Shown: piece by piece, positions 55,264 to 64,000 of the stretch
Position numbering within the stretch: the first letter of the stretch is position 1
Layout of the letters: each line of letters begins with the position of its first letter
NCBI RefSeq assembly: GCF_963676685.1
Contig: NC_092346.1
Coordinates: 77,391,821 to 77,455,820, forward strand
Source of the DNA: Mytilus edulis
Lineage: Eukaryota; Mollusca; Bivalvia; Mytilida; Mytilidae
Direction: 5' to 3'
Length of the DNA stretch: 64,000 nucleotides
The notes under the pieces: model-generated
The model's database searches: none
Told to the model about the DNA's origin: nothing
Seen by the model: the letters and a program-made list of their open reading frames with translations, nothing else
Program-made: the position numbers and the translations under genes

Positions 55264-58200
55264 GTTGGTTGCTGATTGCTTTACGACTGAAATTGTTATA
55301 AATAAATTTAACAAAACAACAGAAATACCCCTGCAGATCAAATGTTAGATGAGTCGCAAGAAACACAGACACTTGTTTCTGTCCAATAAAAGGTCGACTA
55401 TCATATAAATATAATTTAATTTATATGGAAAGTCGACCTTCCAACCGATAGAAACAAGTGCCTGTGGCATGAAAGCCCCAATCTAAATTCAACCGGGCGA
55501 TTTTTTATTGCATGTTTTTTTTTATTCTTCATGCGAAAAATAATAAATACCAAGAAACCAATAACAAAACAAATCACGAGTCGAAAAAGAATTGTTGATG
55601 CCCTATGTGGAACCTTGAGTGGAATAATGATATACTATTACACCAGAAGTGGTAGAATCGTGCGTTTGATTAAAGTACGAACTAAATTATTAGAAAATAC
55701 TCAGTACATTGGATTTTTTTTAAGCAAAAGGAAATGCCACCACCATACAGTGGTCCACCACAAGGTGCCCCACCACCTCAAGGATATGGACCACCTCCAC
55801 AACAAGGATATGGTCCACCACCCCAGGGACATTACCCACCGCCACAACAAGGATATGCCCCACCACCACAACAAGGATATGCCCCACCACCACAACAAGG
55901 ATATTATCCACCACCACCACAGCAAATGCAGCAGCAACAACAACAAACAACAGTTGTAAACATTGGTGGCCAACAACAATCGACAGTTTTAGTGCAACAC
56001 AGAGAACGGTAAGTAATTATCAATATTGTTTTAATATATGATAACGTTTTGTCTCGAGGTAAGGGAGCTACCATTTGATTTTTATGGGGGGGCTAGGATG
56101 AAAAATTTTGTCCTGCATTTTTTTTTTAGTTGTAATCTCTGTCCTGCATTTTTATTTTTCACTCTATCCGGTCCTGCTTTATTTTTTTTTAGTTTATCCT
56201 GACCTTTTTTTACATAAATTGTCATCCTGACTTTTTTTTTATGCAAGTGTCTCATCCTGCCTTTTTTTTTTACTCAAAACTCCTGTCCTGCCTATTTTTT
56301 TCAAATTTCATCCTAGCCCCCCCCCCCCCATAAAAATCAAATGGTAGCTCCCTAAGACATGAATGAAAGAAAACACTAATGGGCTACTCACTTCAAAGGC
56401 AACAATAACCGTTAGTTTGTTATTTGGTCAGTTTAAGGTGAACCAATATTGGTAATTCTATGATATTTGGTATGCAGTTATATTAGCATTGGCAATTATT
56501 ATTTCCTTGTAGATTATTTGAAGCCTCCCCCCTTAGTCAGAGTTCACTACCTTGCATACTTTGCCATCATTGTGATTACATTTTCAGGAAAACCAGTAAT
56601 GTTAAGTCAAAGGTCCGTGACTCCGTGGTACATAAAAAGGTATTGTACACAAGAATAGTAGTTCTATGATGTTTAATCATGATTTGGTAAAAAAAAAAAA
56701 ACCACAAAAATATATCTTGCGATTCTCAAGTCCGTCAGTATAGTATTACTAAGTCAATGACAAATGATATTTAGTTGTATCTCTTGTACATGGAGATTAT
56801 TTGTTCCATTCTCTTTCTTAATGGTCCATTGACTTTGCACATTTTATATGGTTAAAATAAAGTGCTGCTATTTAAATTTCAATATTCCCCTTTTCGCTCA
56901 GTTTAAATTATGTTAAAAGTGTAAATTGGTTCGACCTATAGTTATATCATTTTTATCAGAAATATCATATCACCTGTATTCACTTCCCTCTAGAACTTAG
57001 AATATACCTTGTTCGTAGAACATGCCATTCATATTCACTTTCATATCTATTTTATTTAAGGAAATAAGGTAGATAACATTTACTTTCGATAATAAAATGT
57101 TTTAAAATAAAATATTTCAGTACTTCTTCCTAGTACGTTTAATATTAAGCTATAGATTAAGCATTAATCCTTCTTAGATTCTTTGTATTTATATGTTTCA
57201 AGTATTCGAAGGAGACTATACGAGCAACGATCGTAAAAGTTATATGCCATAATTAGGACCGAAGTTTTTTTCTATATAAATATTAACTCAATACGTTTAT
57301 ACAATTATTAACCATTTCAATGAATGATTCTCATATTTTGATCATAAATTCTAGTTTGTTTTTGGAGAGGTTTATGTTTTTTTATTATTAATTTTGTCAA
57401 TATATACCAGACATGATAATACAATTAAAAACTAGGTCCATTATTAACGTATGGAATCAATGTAAGCATCAAATATAAGTCCATATAGACCTTGTAAACA
57501 TCTCGCTACTAAAGTTATATTGCTGGCCCCATTTCAATCATTGAATCTGCATATGTATTGAGGCTTTGAGGGGGAGGTATATGTGAGCCAAAATTTGTTC
57601 CTGTGAAAAAAGTTCCAGTGGAACTAATTTCACAGGAATTATGTTCTGGGAGAACTTTTTTCACAGACAATTTCTATATAATTTGTTCCATCTCTATGAA
57701 ATAAGTTCCACACTTTACTTGGTGAAATAAGTTCTGGGTTGGTGAAATTTGTTCCTTACCTAGTGAAATAAGTTCCATGTTTGTGAGATTTGTTCCTTAC
57801 CTGGTGGAATAAGTTCTGGATTTGTGAAATTTGTTCCTCACCTGGTGAAATAAGTTCCTTGTCTGTGAAATATGTTCCACTGGTTAAACAAGTTTTCTTA
57901 TATACTGAGCACTTGTCATCAGTGAGTTTAAAGTCATTATAAAAAACATGTATTATATTGCATAATGTAATAAATAAAAAGTGTAAACATCCAATTGGAT
58001 CATGTGGAGTAAAGAAAAAGTTTAATAGCGTGCTCAAGTAATAATACTAAAAATGGCACTTATGAGCCAGGAAAGAGTAGAATAAGAAATAATAACAAAA
58101 GTCATTCCGAAAAAAAGTATTATAGTTGAAGATGAATATTTGTACTTTTTTGAAAAGGACAAAGTGGCTGATCAATTATATTAAAAGACATAAAGAAACA

Positions 58201-61200
58201 AAATACACGCTCTTTAAAAACTGTGCAATGACCATAGCTAAGTACATGTATGATTAGAACACCAATGACAGATCATCAGGAAACAAGGAGGTTGAATACC
58301 ACATAAACGATCAAACATAGATACATTATCATCGCTTTTATTTCTTATCTTCATCCTAAAGTCATTCCTTCAATTGCAAATGTACCCCATGCAAGCACAG
58401 AACTTATTTTCTGTGAAATAGGTTCGAGCAGAACATTTTCATTGATTTCTATAAAATACCTTCGTTTAAAACTAATATCACAAGAACTTATTTCACTTTT
58501 TTTTTTAATTTTAATATTGGAACAAAATTCATGGTGCTGTGATTTTTGTTCCGGAACTTATTTCACACTTGATTAAAAAATTAGTTCCAGAACAAATTTT
58601 ATAGTGCCGCGGAACAAATTTTCTGTGACATAAGTTCCGGTGGAACATATTTCCTATGAAATTTGTTCCGGTGGAACAAATGTCACGCCGGAACAAATTT
58701 TTTGTTACATATACATACACGGAGTGAGACTAACAAAATATTTTGAAGAAAATGAAAGATCAGGAAATGTCAAATCCGTCAAAAACCCCACTCCATCTGT
58801 GATTCATTCATTGTCCATGACATAATGTTTAAAAAGATATACTCTCAAGTGGTACGCCGATTAGTTTATATCATCTAAAATCAAAGAAACCCAATATTTT
58901 AAAGATAAAAAATCGTAAAAATCCAACATTAAATCTTTTTGTCTCGCCTGCAATTTCTCTCGCAGAAAGCGAGCTATAGGGTTAGTGCTACAGCGGCGGC
59001 GTTAACTTGTAATTTTAAAGCTTAATATTTCAGAAGGTATAAGACCTGGATGTTTTATATACCTTGTTAATGGTTTCATGGTTCAGAGACTACTTGAAAA
59101 AGTTGAAGATTTTTTTGTAAAGTTAATTTCTTTCTTTTATGAGTAATATGAGAACTATATTTGCCATTGGTATGTGCGTACCTTGCAAATTCTTCATGCA
59201 AGTCAGACAATTTTCCCTTTACCTCATCCTCATTTCATGGATCAGTGAACAAGTTTAAGTTTTCGTGGTCAAGTCTATAGCTCAGACAATGTAAGCAATA
59301 TGTCTATTTTATGTGGTGTAAAAATGCCTGTTAGTTGTCATCTTACCTTGACCTCATTTTCATGGTTCATTGTCCAATGTTAGATATTAGTTTTTGTGTT
59401 TTTGGTATGTTTTGCAAATAAGCATCGTATTTGAATAAATGGAATAATTGCAAAATTATTCCTATTTGTTCCCCTTATATGTATACCAAACTTTATTTAA
59501 GACATATATCGGTCACATATATTTATACCATTTTACACCATGATGTCGTTAAATACTTTTCAATAATATATGGTCAGATTGCTGGAAGACCCCTCCCCCT
59601 TTTTCTTTAAATTATGGTAAACCATTCTGCAATGACAATAATGTCTTGGTGTAAATAAGATCTTCCCAATCGGACTAATATTTGCCCACATATGTGTAAC
59701 TAATACACTCAGCAGATAAATAATGTGCAAGTCACAGATCGTCGTGACGGCAAAAAAGGTCTTCCTCTTTTAAACATAACTGTAGTGCTGAATTATCCAA
59801 TGAACACCGGACATGGCGATAATTTACATCAGGATAAAAAGTTTTTAAAAGAGTTACATCTTGGTTTTTCTATTTGTAGTTCGTGACGTCAACTACAACA
59901 TGAAAGTCATTGTAAATTATCATAAACAGGATATAAACAATACAATTAGTAGGTTTGTCAAGTGTCTTAATTAACTATCCAGGAAAAATAAGGAAAATGA
60001 GTACATTTTATAGTTGATATATGTATGTACACAGACATACTAACTAACTGGCTCTCATACGAAATCGCTTAGATCATATGCAGTTTAGGAATTGACACCG
60101 CACTTTTCCTAAATAATTGTATACGTAGATATTATTTTAAGATTATTTTTTATCTTATTTAGTGTGTTCTTGCTAACATCCATACGATATTAAAATGATT
60201 AGTAACATTAGTTTTTATATGATACCCCTCTATCCTTATAATTCATTGTGTAACATAAAGAATAGAGGAACGAGCATCATGCCATTGAAATAATGTTATG
60301 TTATATCGTATGAGCAAGAATACATTAAATAAGTTAAAATATTAAAGACAATATCTAACAAAAACAAATTAAAAGAAAAAAATAAAAGAATGGGGACCCC
60401 TAAGCGCCGGTGGCTTGGATTTCAACTTCTAACTCTTCCTAAAAAAATAATATAATTGTCACGTATTGACATAAATGTATTTATATTAAGGATGTACTTA
60501 GGTGAGGTTAGGTAAAAATTAATAAATTAAGAAGTTAAAATTGATACTATAAGCTGGTAGAGCATTAATTAAGGATAAAAAATAAGCTAAAAATATTGAT
60601 AGGTCATGGACGGGAAAAGGCTGACTCGGACTTTTACCTTATATTTGCATTGGTATTATTAGGTCTCAAAACAAAAGAAAGAAAATTAAGAATCTTCTAA
60701 AATTTTGGTAAATGACCTTTCATGAGCTATTAAGTCTTATATGAAAAAATAAATGGGTGTTATGGGTGTTATGGGGCAAAATATTTTACATTGTATTGTA
60801 TGGAAACACACCAAGGAGTCCGAACATTTGACACAAATTCCAAAACCTCACCTAAGTACATCCTTAATGCGTGAAAATTATCATTTTCGATCGCCTGTCA
60901 AACTTATAGCTATTGTATGTTAAATGTATTGCTGTATTGGTAAAACAAACCCTCCTTGTATCCTTACACTTTGATTAGCAAACGGTAGCGTTAACTGATA
61001 AAATGGGGTTCCAACCATATGTCCCCATTCAAAAGCATTAACCGTCACAAAAGGGGAGTTCCAACCCCCTGAAACCCCTCGCCTAGATCTGCAACTGGAA
61101 AGCAAATCAAAATGAAATTAAATCAAGTACTAAAAAAACGCCCAAATATCAAATTATCATCAGTTACATGCAGAAAGATAAAATGAACAATACAAAAATA

Positions 61201-61400
61201 ATGATGAAATATGAATACCAGACAGGAGGAATCTAGTAATAAAAGTATATAATAACATTTTTTCTCGATTTTTCCCATTTTGTACACTGATATATGTTTT
61301 GATTGTCAATGCTTTGTGTTTCAGGTTTGCTGACAAAATCTGTTTGAATATTGTGATCTCACTGTTCTTCCCGTTCTGGATATTTGTATGGATTTGTATG
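48061..61400 (+). CDS. Small Pro/Gln/Gly/Tyr-rich protein with hydrophobic tail (partial)
   Basis: Joined exons 48061-48066, 55725-56008 and 61325-61400 (366 bases, 122 codons, in frame; 3' end not identified). The first exon is ATG GAG followed by GTAAGG; the second starts after TTTTTTTTAAG with CAAAAGGAAATG. The protein opens MEQKEMPPPYSGPPQG, continues with about seven GYGPPPQQ/GYAPPPQQ-type repeats, then QQQQQQTTVVNIGGQQQ and an exon with FADKICLNIVISLFFPFWIF, a probable membrane segment. Similar layouts are found in small proline-rich membrane proteins such as the BRI3 type, which I offer only as a comparison. The micro-exon is supported by phase and spacing, not by homology. Confidence 0.65.
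48590..48750 (-). repeat. GATGTGGTATGA-family repeat, inverted copy
   Basis: GAAGGCCGTGCAGTGACATG, then GTTGGTCTCTAATAGAGAGG and CACACCACATC. Same family as 348-450, 2080-2180 and 42825-42950. Lies in intron 1 of gene 3. Confidence 0.6.
49261..50823. mobile_element. GCGCCCGGG element (third level) with target duplication
   Basis: The left end CGGTCCTACTAAAAAGCGCC and the right end GGCGCATTTTAGTAGGACCC are inverted copies. TTAAAAAG flanks both sides (49253-49260 and 50824-50831), an 8-bp target duplication, which fits hAT-type insertion. Subterminal GCGCCCGGGG motifs are repeated inverted at both ends. No transposase frame. Confidence 0.8.
49751..50393. mobile_element. TTAA-flanked element (fourth level)
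   Basis: The left end TTAAAGGGGCACTAACTAC pairs with the right end AGCTAGTGCCCCTTTAA. TTAA stands at both outer edges. Its right end resembles the tail of the 155-bp repeat at 21112-21450. Confidence 0.65.
50919..51042. repeat. Inverted repeat with 24-bp arms in the second-level element
   Basis: GAAAGTGGCCGCATCCGTGT continues with TCAT and is mirrored by ATGAACACGAATGCGGCCAC then TTTC. One mismatch in 24, loop of about 75 bases. Could be a hairpin or a tiny inserted element. Confidence 0.75.
51290..52013 (+). repeat. 166-bp tandem repeat, about four units
   Basis: Anchors ATGTTTGGTTTCATTCCATT at about 51398, 51566 and 51731 are 165-168 bp apart. Units share GTTAAACTAAGTTCCCTAC and TTGATTGGCTACAATGTA. 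Part of the outer element. Confidence 0.7.
52014..52370 (+). mobile_element. tRNA-derived SINE
   Basis: The head is tRNA-like with box A GTGGTGTAATGGTTAGCAC and box B GGTTCGATCCC. It continues with a conserved core of type GTACGTCAGGAGGGGACGA, GGCTGATCCGTGTTAAGAGA and CACGTAAAAGACACCCTTG, and a short AT-rich tail. The acceptor stem does not pair, so it is no functional tRNA gene. The core looks like that of SINEs widespread in molluscs (the RUDI type is a guess). Confidence 0.75.
52798..53549 (+). mobile_element. Helitron-like non-autonomous element
   Basis: Starts A|TCTATAATACTAAAATTAC and ends with the palindrome ACCCGTGATATCACGGGT, then GTGTTCTAG|T. Interior shows two related units (52810-53010 and 53210-53400) that share CAGAATTCAACTTTATATA-like and CCTTTTGTTTTCC-like blocks. 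No RepHel gene. The same 3' end as the element at 42497-43561. Confidence 0.75.
53850..55060 (+). mobile_element. ATACGACCGCA element, second and degraded copy
   Basis: TATATACGACCGCAGAATTT, GTCGTCGTCGTCGTCCAAAG, AGTTTAAGTGAATGG and AGGAATTAGGGGCCAAAAAG follow the order in 29934-31858. At the right GTTCAGTGTTGAACCTCTGC matches that copy's end. It contains a foreign palindromic insertion at 54607-54900. Confidence 0.6.
54607..54900. mobile_element. Foldback insertion with two nested palindromes
   Basis: The first palindrome (54607-54725) reads GGGTTATTGCATGAATATTG and GGGAATATTGTCCC outward from a centre near 54663, and returns as GGGACAATATTCCCCAATAT. The second has arms TTGTATAGCAATATAATATT (about 54733) and AATATTATATTGCTATACAA (about 54877-54897). 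Confidence 0.75.
55232..55260 (+). repeat. ATTG microsatellite
   Basis: About seven consecutive ATTG units starting at GATTGATTG. Confidence 0.9.
55364..55467. repeat. Palindrome about 100 bp upstream of gene 3 exon 2
   Basis: ACACTTGTTTCTGTCC and GGTCGACTATCATATAAAT on the left; TTTATATGGAAAGTCGACC and GATAGAAACAAGTGCC on the right. The arms are near-perfect inverted copies. Confidence 0.75.
55725..56008 (+). CDS. Gene 3 exon 2 (PPPQQGY repeats)
   Basis: 284 bases ending AGAGAACG before GTAAGT. The nucleotide repeat CCACCACAACAAGGATATG is the source of the peptide repeats; the complementary strand also reads open over the array but without meaning. Confidence 0.75.
56060..56356. mobile_element. 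MITE with AGGGAGCTACCATTTGAT ends, copy 2
   Basis: Inverted relative to 17740-18014 in its interior (T-runs separated by GTCCTGC blocks). Ends are TAAGGGAGCTACCATTTGAT and ATCAAATGGTAGCTCCCTAA. It lies in intron 2 of gene 3, 50 bases after the donor. Confidence 0.8.
56357..57575. other. Intron 2 of gene 3, no feature seen
   Basis: No repeats with clear boundaries and no coding frame with recognisable motifs. Confidence 0.4.
57579..58713. mobile_element. Foldback element dense in GTTCC / GGAAC boxes
   Basis: The left tip TATATGTGAGCCAAAATTTG and the right tip AAATTTTTTGTTACATATA are inverted copies. Over 1.1 kb there are some twenty boxes of the kind GTGAAATTTGTTCC, GTGAAATAAGTTCC, GGAACTTATTTCAC or GGAACAAATTT. 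The boxes are often paired head to head, so many alternative hairpins are possible. No protein frame. Confidence 0.7.
58938..59450 (+). repeat. GTCTCGC...GCGGCGGCG repeat followed by 146-bp family units
   Basis: GTCTCGCCTGCAATTTCTCT and CAGCGGCGGCGTTAAC head a run of units with GAGACTACTTGAAAAAGTTG, GAGTAATATGAGAACTATAT, CATTTTCATGGTTCATTGTC. The same units open the array at 660-1645, where the GC-rich head is missing. Confidence 0.6.
60140..60345. repeat. Inverted repeat about 35 bp around 150 bp
   Basis: TCTTATTTAGTGTGTTCTTG and CATACGATATT on the left; TTATATCGTATGAGCAAGAA and TACATTAAATAAGTT on the right. Possibly a degraded MITE. Confidence 0.5.
60486..60867. mobile_element. TTAA-flanked MITE with perfect 20-bp ends
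   Basis: TTAA then GGATGTACTTAGGTGAGGTT; at the right AACCTCACCTAAGTACATCC then TTAA. The arms are perfectly complementary and the whole is 382 bp with no coding capacity. TTAA duplication suggests piggyBac-type mobilisation, although the tips do not start with the usual CCC. Confidence 0.85.
61325..61400 (+). CDS. Gene 3 exon 3 (hydrophobic segment)
   Basis: 76 bases after GTGTTTCAG and before GTAAGG. With the last two bases of exon 2 it reads RFADKICLNIVISLFFPFWI and ends in a complete codon, FVWICM. The next exon was not identified: AG acceptors with short in-frame tails exist at about 63740 and 63875, but nothing supports one over another. Confidence 0.75.
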
Positions 61401-61721
61401 GTAAGGTTTTTAAAGTATTTTGTTTTTGAGATGCCGCTACTGCAAAAAATCGTTATTTAATTATAAACTAAGCATTCCAACTTTATTACCGGAAATATTT
61501 AAATTGAAGACTACAAATTACAATTATTAAGCACTGCTTCTAAGTCACAACCAATACAGAGTGCACTTCAGCGAAACTTGTCAGTATAAAATATATCCAA
61601 TCAAAATGTAGGTATGCGGGTTGGAAAATTGCTTGTTGGCCGAGGTTGTCATGCATCCTTTCTGACCAAGCACGCTAAGATATGCCCCATCGTGACATTT
61701 TAAATACAAAACAAAGTAGTA

Positions 61722-61990
61722 TCACGCAACAATAACATGTAAAAGAGGGACAAAAGATACTAGAGGGACAGTCAAACTCATAAATCGAAAATAAACTGAC
61801 AACGCCATGGCTAAAAATGAAAAAGACAAACAGACAAACAATAGTACACATGACACAACATAGAAAACTAAAGAATAAGCAACACGAACCTCACCAAAAC
61901 TAGGGGTGATCTCAGGTGCTCCGGAAGGGTAAGCAGATCCTGCTCCACATGTGGCTCCAGTCATGTTGCTCATGTTATAACAAATCCGGT
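61722..61990 (+). repeat. Dispersed repeat (GAGGGACAAAAGATAC family)
   Basis: GAGGGACAAAAGATACTAGA, GGACAGTCAAACTCATAAAT, CAACGCCATGGCTAAAAATG and ACATGTGGC-type text make up a known-looking mussel repeat. The minus-strand 83-codon frame on it is not called a gene. Confidence 0.6.
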
Positions 61991-64000
61991 AAAAATTCGG
62001 TAGATCACATTCATGAAAGGGAAGGGGATTGTAGTTACGACGTAAGGAACATATCCGATATCATGTAAGTGTCCGGAATATGCATGTGATATTTGCTGCA
62101 GTACGTTAAAAGCAAAACACAGTAAAAAAAATTAGCGCTTGCTTAACTATATTTGAAACAGCATTTTCTATTGATCCCGGCACATTTAAAAAAAATAAAA
62201 AACCTAACGGTCAATTCAAGTAATGTTTGGAACACAATTCATCTCTATAAAGATGTTGGAACCTTGTTGCTATCAAACTTTATGGAACATAATGGATTTC
62301 AAGAATTTTTAGTCTGAGGTACAGACTTTTTCTTGATCACACAATATACGTATAATATATCATACATTTAAAGTTGGCCGATGTCACTTTGTCAACATTA
62401 ATTAATTAAAAATATCGAGTTTTGTTTCTTACATATATTTCTGTGTCTCATGCATCCAGAGCTGTCAGATTATAAATAGTTTTACTATCGATGGCGACAG
62501 AAAAAACGTCCATAATAACTGTCCGTTTATTTGAGGTTTCCGGATTTGCTACGTATCAGTTGGTACGAAACAACCGTTGGTCCTGATTTGGAGGTATCAA
62601 TTATTGCATGAACTAATTTTCTTCATCATGATAAAATTAAAAGAATTGAAATGCGTGTTACCAAAGAACTAGTTTAACGATTTATTCCATAACGATGTCC
62701 GATTTTCTAGAACACATTGTCTATGATCCTTTATGGAATAACTTAGTTATGCACAAGTGCATGAATCAAACAAACCCTAAACGAACACGGCGTTTAGATT
62801 CTAAATATAGATTTGCGTTTCTGATTGTTATAGTTATTGTTTATGTTTCAATTATTTATAGAAAATTTTTTTCCCCAGACTTTGTAATAAAAAGAATAAT
62901 AACTATAAACTAGTTTAAAAAAAACACATGATACTGATGTTGGTTATATTTGTTAACGTGTCAAAAGTGCGTAGTTTTCGTATTATAATTAGTTCATACA
63001 TGGTTTTGAAACTAGTTTTTATTGTTCAAGTAATCTATTTCGATCATTGCAGTAAAATATTTTTTTTCTGAGAAGATGAAGGAGCGGAGATTTCATTTGA
63101 GTGAGAAAGGGGAATTCTTCGATATTTTTTTTCTTCTAGAAATGCGTTTTAGAAAGTAACTCAAAAAAAAAAAATCAGTATTCACTATTCGTTTGCCAAT
63201 GGGAAAAAAATCTCATTTCTTGATTTTGATTGACTCTAATTGTCCTATAATTATATTATATACAACTGTACTGTGAGACACTTGTGCCGTTAAATGAATA
63301 TTTTACAAGTGTATCTTTATTTGATCCTCTATTCGTACTTTTAACTTTGGTAAACTTTCTCATACATTGTACGTGTGAATGATGATTTTTGCCAAATTTC
63401 AGAAAAATATAATAATGGTATTATATATAGTGAATTTGAACAACTAAAACAATCTTTAATATTAAATTCCGACATAGAATGGAAAGATTTCCTTCTGATA
63501 AATAAGTAAACACAAGTTAGTTGATTATCTGATCTTCTATTATTTAATATATATATTCACAAGGACTTGCACGTTCGTGTTTATATTTTTATACTATGTA
63601 TACTGTTTGCATACAGTGATAGTAAGTCATGAAATCGATTTATAAGAACAGTTTTTGTATTAACCTTTAACATTATACATTTTCAATGAGGTAAATTTTA
63701 TATGTTAATATAGCTCTTATTATCTTATGTTTTCTACTAGGTGAACTAAAAGCCTACCCTCGAAAATGCCAACTTATCTATTCTATACTATTATATCAAT
63801 TTAACAGGCAAACATAAGATGAACTATGAATGTGCTTTTTGTTTAGCCTTTTCTTTTGCCGGTGCAATTTCAGGGGAAATAAATCTTAATAACAAACCGA
63901 TCGTTGTAACGGTTACTAGCAGGTTTGTTGAAATGCATAATCGAGTACATACAATATCGTTTGCTGAGGCGGATTTAGGGGGGAGGGCAGGGGCCCGGGA
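61991..64000. other. 3' end of the window, no gene identified
   Basis: A 72-codon plus frame at 62695-62913 has a hydrophobic stretch but no family likeness. The last 30 bases (GCGGATTTAGGGGGGAGGGC) look like the start of a common repeat. The missing 3' exon of gene 3 may lie here or beyond. Confidence 0.35.

Noticed and set aside
55701..55979. Minus-strand frames rich in Trp or Val over the gene 3 repeat exon
   Set aside because: Antisense reading of CCACCACAACAAGG repeats.
62695..62913. 72-codon plus-strand frame with a hydrophobic stretch
   Set aside because: No homology recognised and too short to separate from chance in AT-rich DNA.

Overview
The window looks like nuclear DNA of a bivalve mollusc, most likely a mussel close to Mytilus. 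The evidence is AT-rich sequence, intron-split genes with GT/AG junctions, animal-type proteins, and many short repeats that I recognise as typical of mussel genomes. The genus is an inference; no organellar, viral or bacterial genes were seen.

Three host genes can be read. (1) 5017-10051, minus strand: a three-exon gene for a 725-residue type II membrane protein of the DUF229 / sulfatase-like family, complete. (2) 21682-32075, plus strand: six 3' exons of BRCC36 (BRCC3), the JAMM deubiquitinase specific for Lys63-linked ubiquitin; its N-terminal exons were not found. (3) 48061-61400, plus strand: the first three coding exons of a small protein with a Pro/Gln/Gly/Tyr-rich head and a hydrophobic tail, beginning with a two-codon exon; its 3' end was not identified. 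A fourth locus, 41885-44786 (minus), is a broken gene with a coiled coil, an SGNH-hydrolase-like domain and an RGG tail. It has two frame breaks, is split by a Helitron-like insertion, and abuts a truncated reverse-transcriptase element.

Most of the remaining sequence is mobile or repeated DNA. There is an apparently intact two-ORF LINE (about 11071-15960, minus) and a second LINE (about 34066-39247, plus) that has lost its 5' end inside a PHD-finger ORF1 and sits inside a 161-bp tandem repeat. There are also two Helitron-like elements, a tRNA-derived SINE, many small inverted-repeat elements (several with TTAA ends), foldback elements, and several tandem arrays, including a 2.5-kb array with a 601-bp higher-order period in a BRCC36 intron. 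The segment 49033-52441 is a nest of at least four elements inside one another, all inside the first intron of gene 3.

The host genes share no evident pathway. The introns are where mobile DNA has accumulated, while the coding exons remain open. All family calls rest on reading motifs by eye; no database search was run.
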